The notes below the pieces were generated by a model, which was given only the letters and a program-made list of their open reading frames with translations, had not been told where the DNA came from and made no database searches. Shown piece after piece: positions 62,301-64,000 of a stretch of 64,000 nucleotides of DNA (its first letter is position 1; every line of letters starts with the position of its first letter). The DNA comes from Klebsiella pneumoniae (lineage in GTDB: Bacteria; Pseudomonadota; Gammaproteobacteria; Eutrophobiales; Eutrophobiaceae). Where the stretch lies: NCBI GenBank assembly GCA_945878555.1, contig CAMDWI010000005.1, positions 62,001 to 126,000 on the forward strand, given 5' to 3'. The position numbers and the translations under genes are program-made.

Positions 62301-62839
62301 TGTATCCGGATGTCTACCTCGCCTATGCCAGACATACCCGGACCTACGGTGATACCAGTGTGTTGCCCACCCATGTCTATTTTTATGGCATGGCACCGGG
62401 CAGTGAGATCACACTACCGGTCATCGACGGGCGTCAGGTCATTATCCGCTTTCTGACTGCCTCTGCCCCGGATACCGATGGCCTGTGCCGTGTATTTTTT
62501 GAGGTAAACGGCCAGCCGCAGACGATCATCGTCAGCAAGACCGGTGCGGCCGGGGCCAAACAGGCCGTGGAGAAGGCAGACCGCAACAACCCCTGCCACG
62601 TCGGCGCACCGATGCCGGGACTCGTGCTGAACGTCGAGGTCACCTCGGGAAAAAAGGTCCGCCGTGGGGATACACTGGTCATCATCGAGGCAATGAAGAT
62701 GCAAAGTGCCATCCCTGCCGAACAGGATGGTCGAATCGTCCGCGTAATATGCAAACCAGACCATGTGGTTGACACCGGCGACCTGCTGATTGAAATGGAA
62801 GCGGGAGATTTATTGATGGAGCTGGAAGAAAAGGAGTGA
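59357..62839 (+). CDS. pyc: pyruvate carboxylase, single chain
   Basis: 1160 residues. Biotin carboxylase (about 1-450) starts KKILVANRSEIAIRIIRAAY and contains ASWGGGGRGMRII and FIEVNPRIQVEHTVTEEITG. The carboxyltransferase domain starts near 530 (VTDTTFRDAHQSLLATRVRS) with HLLGIKDMAGLLKPAAARQL and IHLHTHDTSGIAAATI. The biotinyl Lys is in VIIEAMKMQSAIPAEQDG near the C-terminus. It makes oxaloacetate from pyruvate and bicarbonate, refilling the TCA cycle. Confidence 0.97.
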   Translation: MKKQTIKKILVANRSEIAIRIIRAAYELDIASVAIYSEEDRLALHRFKAHEAYRVGAGKGPVEAYLDIPGILAIARESGCDAVHPGYGFLSENPDFAEQCQQAGLIFIGPNPEVMRTLGNKVNARHLAEAAGVPVIPASAPLTDNSEEIIATAMQIGLPLMLKASWGGGGRGMRIIREQREILDSVQISRREAKAYFGNDEIYFEKLLEDTRHVEVQILGDNHGNVVHLFERDCSLQRRHQKVLERAPAPYLSEAKRTELCSSAVRLARHAGLNNAATIEYLYDRKSDQFYFIEVNPRIQVEHTVTEEITGIDIVKAQIRIAAGEKIGSRNGAVPSQNRIKRYLHALQCRVTTEDPFNNFIPDHGHLVAYRSPAGPGIRLDGGTAYSGAWINRGYDSLLVKVTARGSTADEAISRMRRALSEFRIRGIATNVAFLLQLLSHPKFRKGDYTTRFIDETPELFSSARTASKVEQLLKFIGNMTVNGNKETQDRPRPRVLADIVAPPLPQLPVRDGLKQLLQKQGPEAVIREIRRQQRPMVTDTTFRDAHQSLLATRVRSKDLLAIAPHYARLMPGLFSVESWGGATFDVAMRFLNEDPWQRLHDLSASMPNLMQQMLLRSANAVGYKNYPDNAVEFFINEAAAAGVDVFRIFDSLNWTENMYVAIEAAGKTGKLVEAAICYTGDILDPQRQTYNLDYYLKLAKKLERSGAHLLGIKDMAGLLKPAAARQLISALRQEVSIPIHLHTHDTSGIAAATILSAIDAGVDIFDAAVDSMSGLTSQPNMGSIIEALKNTPQQTDLDVEHIRMLSHYWENVRNQYVAFEPDMSAGASEVYVHEMPGGQYTNLREQARSMGIEARWPEIARAYADVNLLFGDIVKVTPTSKVVGDMALAMVTAGISRDDMLDPGKHIAFPDSVVAFFRGDLGQPVGGFPEALQKKVLNGANPLLVRPGSVLEPIDLELARQQLKQKLESEPGNTDLASYLMYPDVYLAYARHTRTYGDTSVLPTHVYFYGMAPGSEITLPVIDGRQVIIRFLTASAPDTDGLCRVFFEVNGQPQTIIVSKTGAAGAKQAVEKADRNNPCHVGAPMPGLVLNVEVTSGKKVRRGDTLVIIEAMKMQSAIPAEQDGRIVRVICKPDHVVDTGDLLIEMEAGDLLMELEEKE

Positions 62840-62859
62840 TCCAAGGTACTACAATGAAT

Positions 62860-64000
62860 TTATCCCTGCGTACCCTGACTTTCCTGAACTGTTGATACAT
62901 TCTGGTTTTTACTCTCCGGTGATCTGGTCAGGAATCTTTTTTCGAAGATTTCCACCGGCACTGCTTCACTGAAAAGAAAGCCCTGAAGTTCATCACAGTT
63001 CAGCAAGCGTAACAGACGCGACTGCTCCTCACTGTCTACACCCTCGGCCACTACTTTCAATCTGAGCGAATGCGCAAGATTAATAATTGTTGAAATCAGG
63101 GCCAACCCTTCCGGGCCCGTGGTCATGTCAACCACAAAAGAACGGTCAACTTTTAATGTATCAACCGGCAATTTTGACAGATAGTTGAGTGATGAAAAAC
63201 CCGTGCCAAAATCATCTATTGCGATACTTATACCCATGTCCCGAATGGCCTGCAATGTTGTAATTGTGGTTCTGACATCCTCCATCAACAGACTTTCGGT
63301 TATCTCCAGTTCGAGCCCGTTTACGGCATCGGCAGAGATACTGATGACCTGCGTCAGGTCAGCCAGAAAACTGTGGTTACGCAGTTGATAAGGTGACACA
63401 TTCACCGCGATGCGCATGTCTGACAAACCCGCAGCACGCAAGCGCAGATAATCCTTGATGGCCTGCCGCAATACCCAGCGTCCTGTTTCAACAATCAGAC
63501 CGGTCTCTTCCAGGGTCGGAATAAACCTGTCCGGCAGAACCAGGCCGGTACGCGGATCATTCCAGCGGACAAGCGCTTCTGCGCCGGTTATCTTTCCACT
63601 CACCAGGTTGATCTTGGGCTGGTAATGCACAACAAATTCATCATTGATGATGGCTTGTCGTAACTGGTTTTCCAGGCTGAGTTTATCAGCGGATTTATCG
63701 GTCATGTCGGCGCTATAAAACAGGAACCTGTCCCCGGTTGTCCGGGTTCGCTTCAGGGCGGCCTCACCGTTTCTGAGCAGCATTTCAGCATCACTACCAT
63801 CATCCGGAAAGATTGTGACCCCAACCCTGGCAGAGATCCGTAATATCGCGTCATTCAGCCGGAATGGATGCTCCAGAAATACACCTATCCTGTTTTCGAT
63901 TAGTCTGGTCAGATCGCCGTCTTGCCTTATCTGTGGAAGTATCACAGCAAAATGGTCTGACTCAATGCGGGCGACCAGATTTGCATCTCCTGCATTCAGT
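62860..64000 (-). CDS. degenerate GGDEF plus EAL domain protein (5' end outside window)
   Basis: At least 379 residues; the frame is open to the window edge. The GGDEF segment reads VARIESDHFAVILP, so the signature is ESDHF and cyclase activity is unlikely. The EAL domain is intact: KITGAEALVRWNDP, LELEITESLLMED, IAIDDFGTGFSSLNYLSKLP, TLKVDRSFV and VAEGVDSEEQ. This predicts a cyclic-di-GMP phosphodiesterase. The stop is 21 bases after pyc, convergent. Confidence 0.88.
   Translation of the reverse strand, partial: LNAGDANLVARIESDHFAVILPQIRQDGDLTRLIENRIGVFLEHPFRLNDAILRISARVGVTIFPDDGSDAEMLLRNGEAALKRTRTTGDRFLFYSADMTDKSADKLSLENQLRQAIINDEFVVHYQPKINLVSGKITGAEALVRWNDPRTGLVLPDRFIPTLEETGLIVETGRWVLRQAIKDYLRLRAAGLSDMRIAVNVSPYQLRNHSFLADLTQVISISADAVNGLELEITESLLMEDVRTTITTLQAIRDMGISIAIDDFGTGFSSLNYLSKLPVDTLKVDRSFVVDMTTGPEGLALISTIINLAHSLRLKVVAEGVDSEEQSRLLRLLNCDELQGFLFSEAVPVEIFEKRFLTRSPESKNQNVSTVQESQGTQG

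Overview
The window looks like the chromosome of a gammaproteobacterium. Evidence is the gene content and order: lysS-prfB-recJ with an RpfE-like gene (the order seen beside the Xanthomonas rpf locus), alpha-type AceE/AceF, argA and argE as separate genes, and a MoxR/Bat operon. Periplasmic redox genes (SoxC/SoxD-like sulfur dehydrogenase, two further c-type cytochrome proteins) suggest a respiratory bacterium able to oxidise reduced sulfur. I cannot name the genus. No rRNA, tRNA, CRISPR array or transposase gene was found.

Region 1-9.5 kb is accessory and visibly A+T-richer. It opens with the tail of an alpha/beta hydrolase and then a cluster of toxin-antitoxin genes in several states of decay: a truncated pair (153-412), an orphan antitoxin carrying only the last codons of its toxin (601-974), an intact RelE/HigB-like toxin with XRE antitoxin under a perfect palindrome (1141-1780), and a small uncharacterised pair (1863-2268). 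After these come small single-domain genes nearly all on the minus strand: LVIVD-repeat protein, ABM monooxygenase, two GFA proteins, GNAT, DJ-1/PfpI, GST, an FRG-domain protein and small membrane proteins. Long palindromes of a shared type (478-528, 3773-3838, 7245-7288) sit between them.

Region 9.5-30 kb is mostly core. It holds argA and argE, ilvD with a small oxidoreductase-like gene, a repeat-rich gap (14191-14829), a lytic transglycosylase, pgpA, a K+ channel with a DUF423 protein, soxC/soxD, a haem-binding propeller lipoprotein and a dihaem cytochrome c. A tightly overlapping minus-strand operon follows: moxR-DUF58-DUF4381-batA-batB/C-batD.

Region 30-64 kb carries peroxiredoxin, an M17 aminopeptidase, aceE-aceF, argG, a secreted hydrolase, an FMN glutamate-synthase-like protein and an HvfABC-type RiPP operon (a Cys-rich precursor with five EGxCG motifs, a DUF692 MNIO enzyme and its DUF2063 partner). 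Next are lysS, prfB (with its programmed +1 frameshift visible), recJ, rpfE, thrC, hom, alaC, a nitrilase, tldD, a double-domain polyphosphate:AMP phosphotransferase, a cyclase-FHA protein, a single-chain pyruvate carboxylase and a degenerate-GGDEF/EAL protein cut by the window edge.

Functionally, the window links amino-acid biosynthesis (Arg, Ile/Val, Thr, Ala), pyruvate metabolism (AceEF, Pyc), periplasmic sulfur/haem redox chemistry, envelope-stress chaperoning (MoxR/Bat) and probable copper handling (HvfABC).
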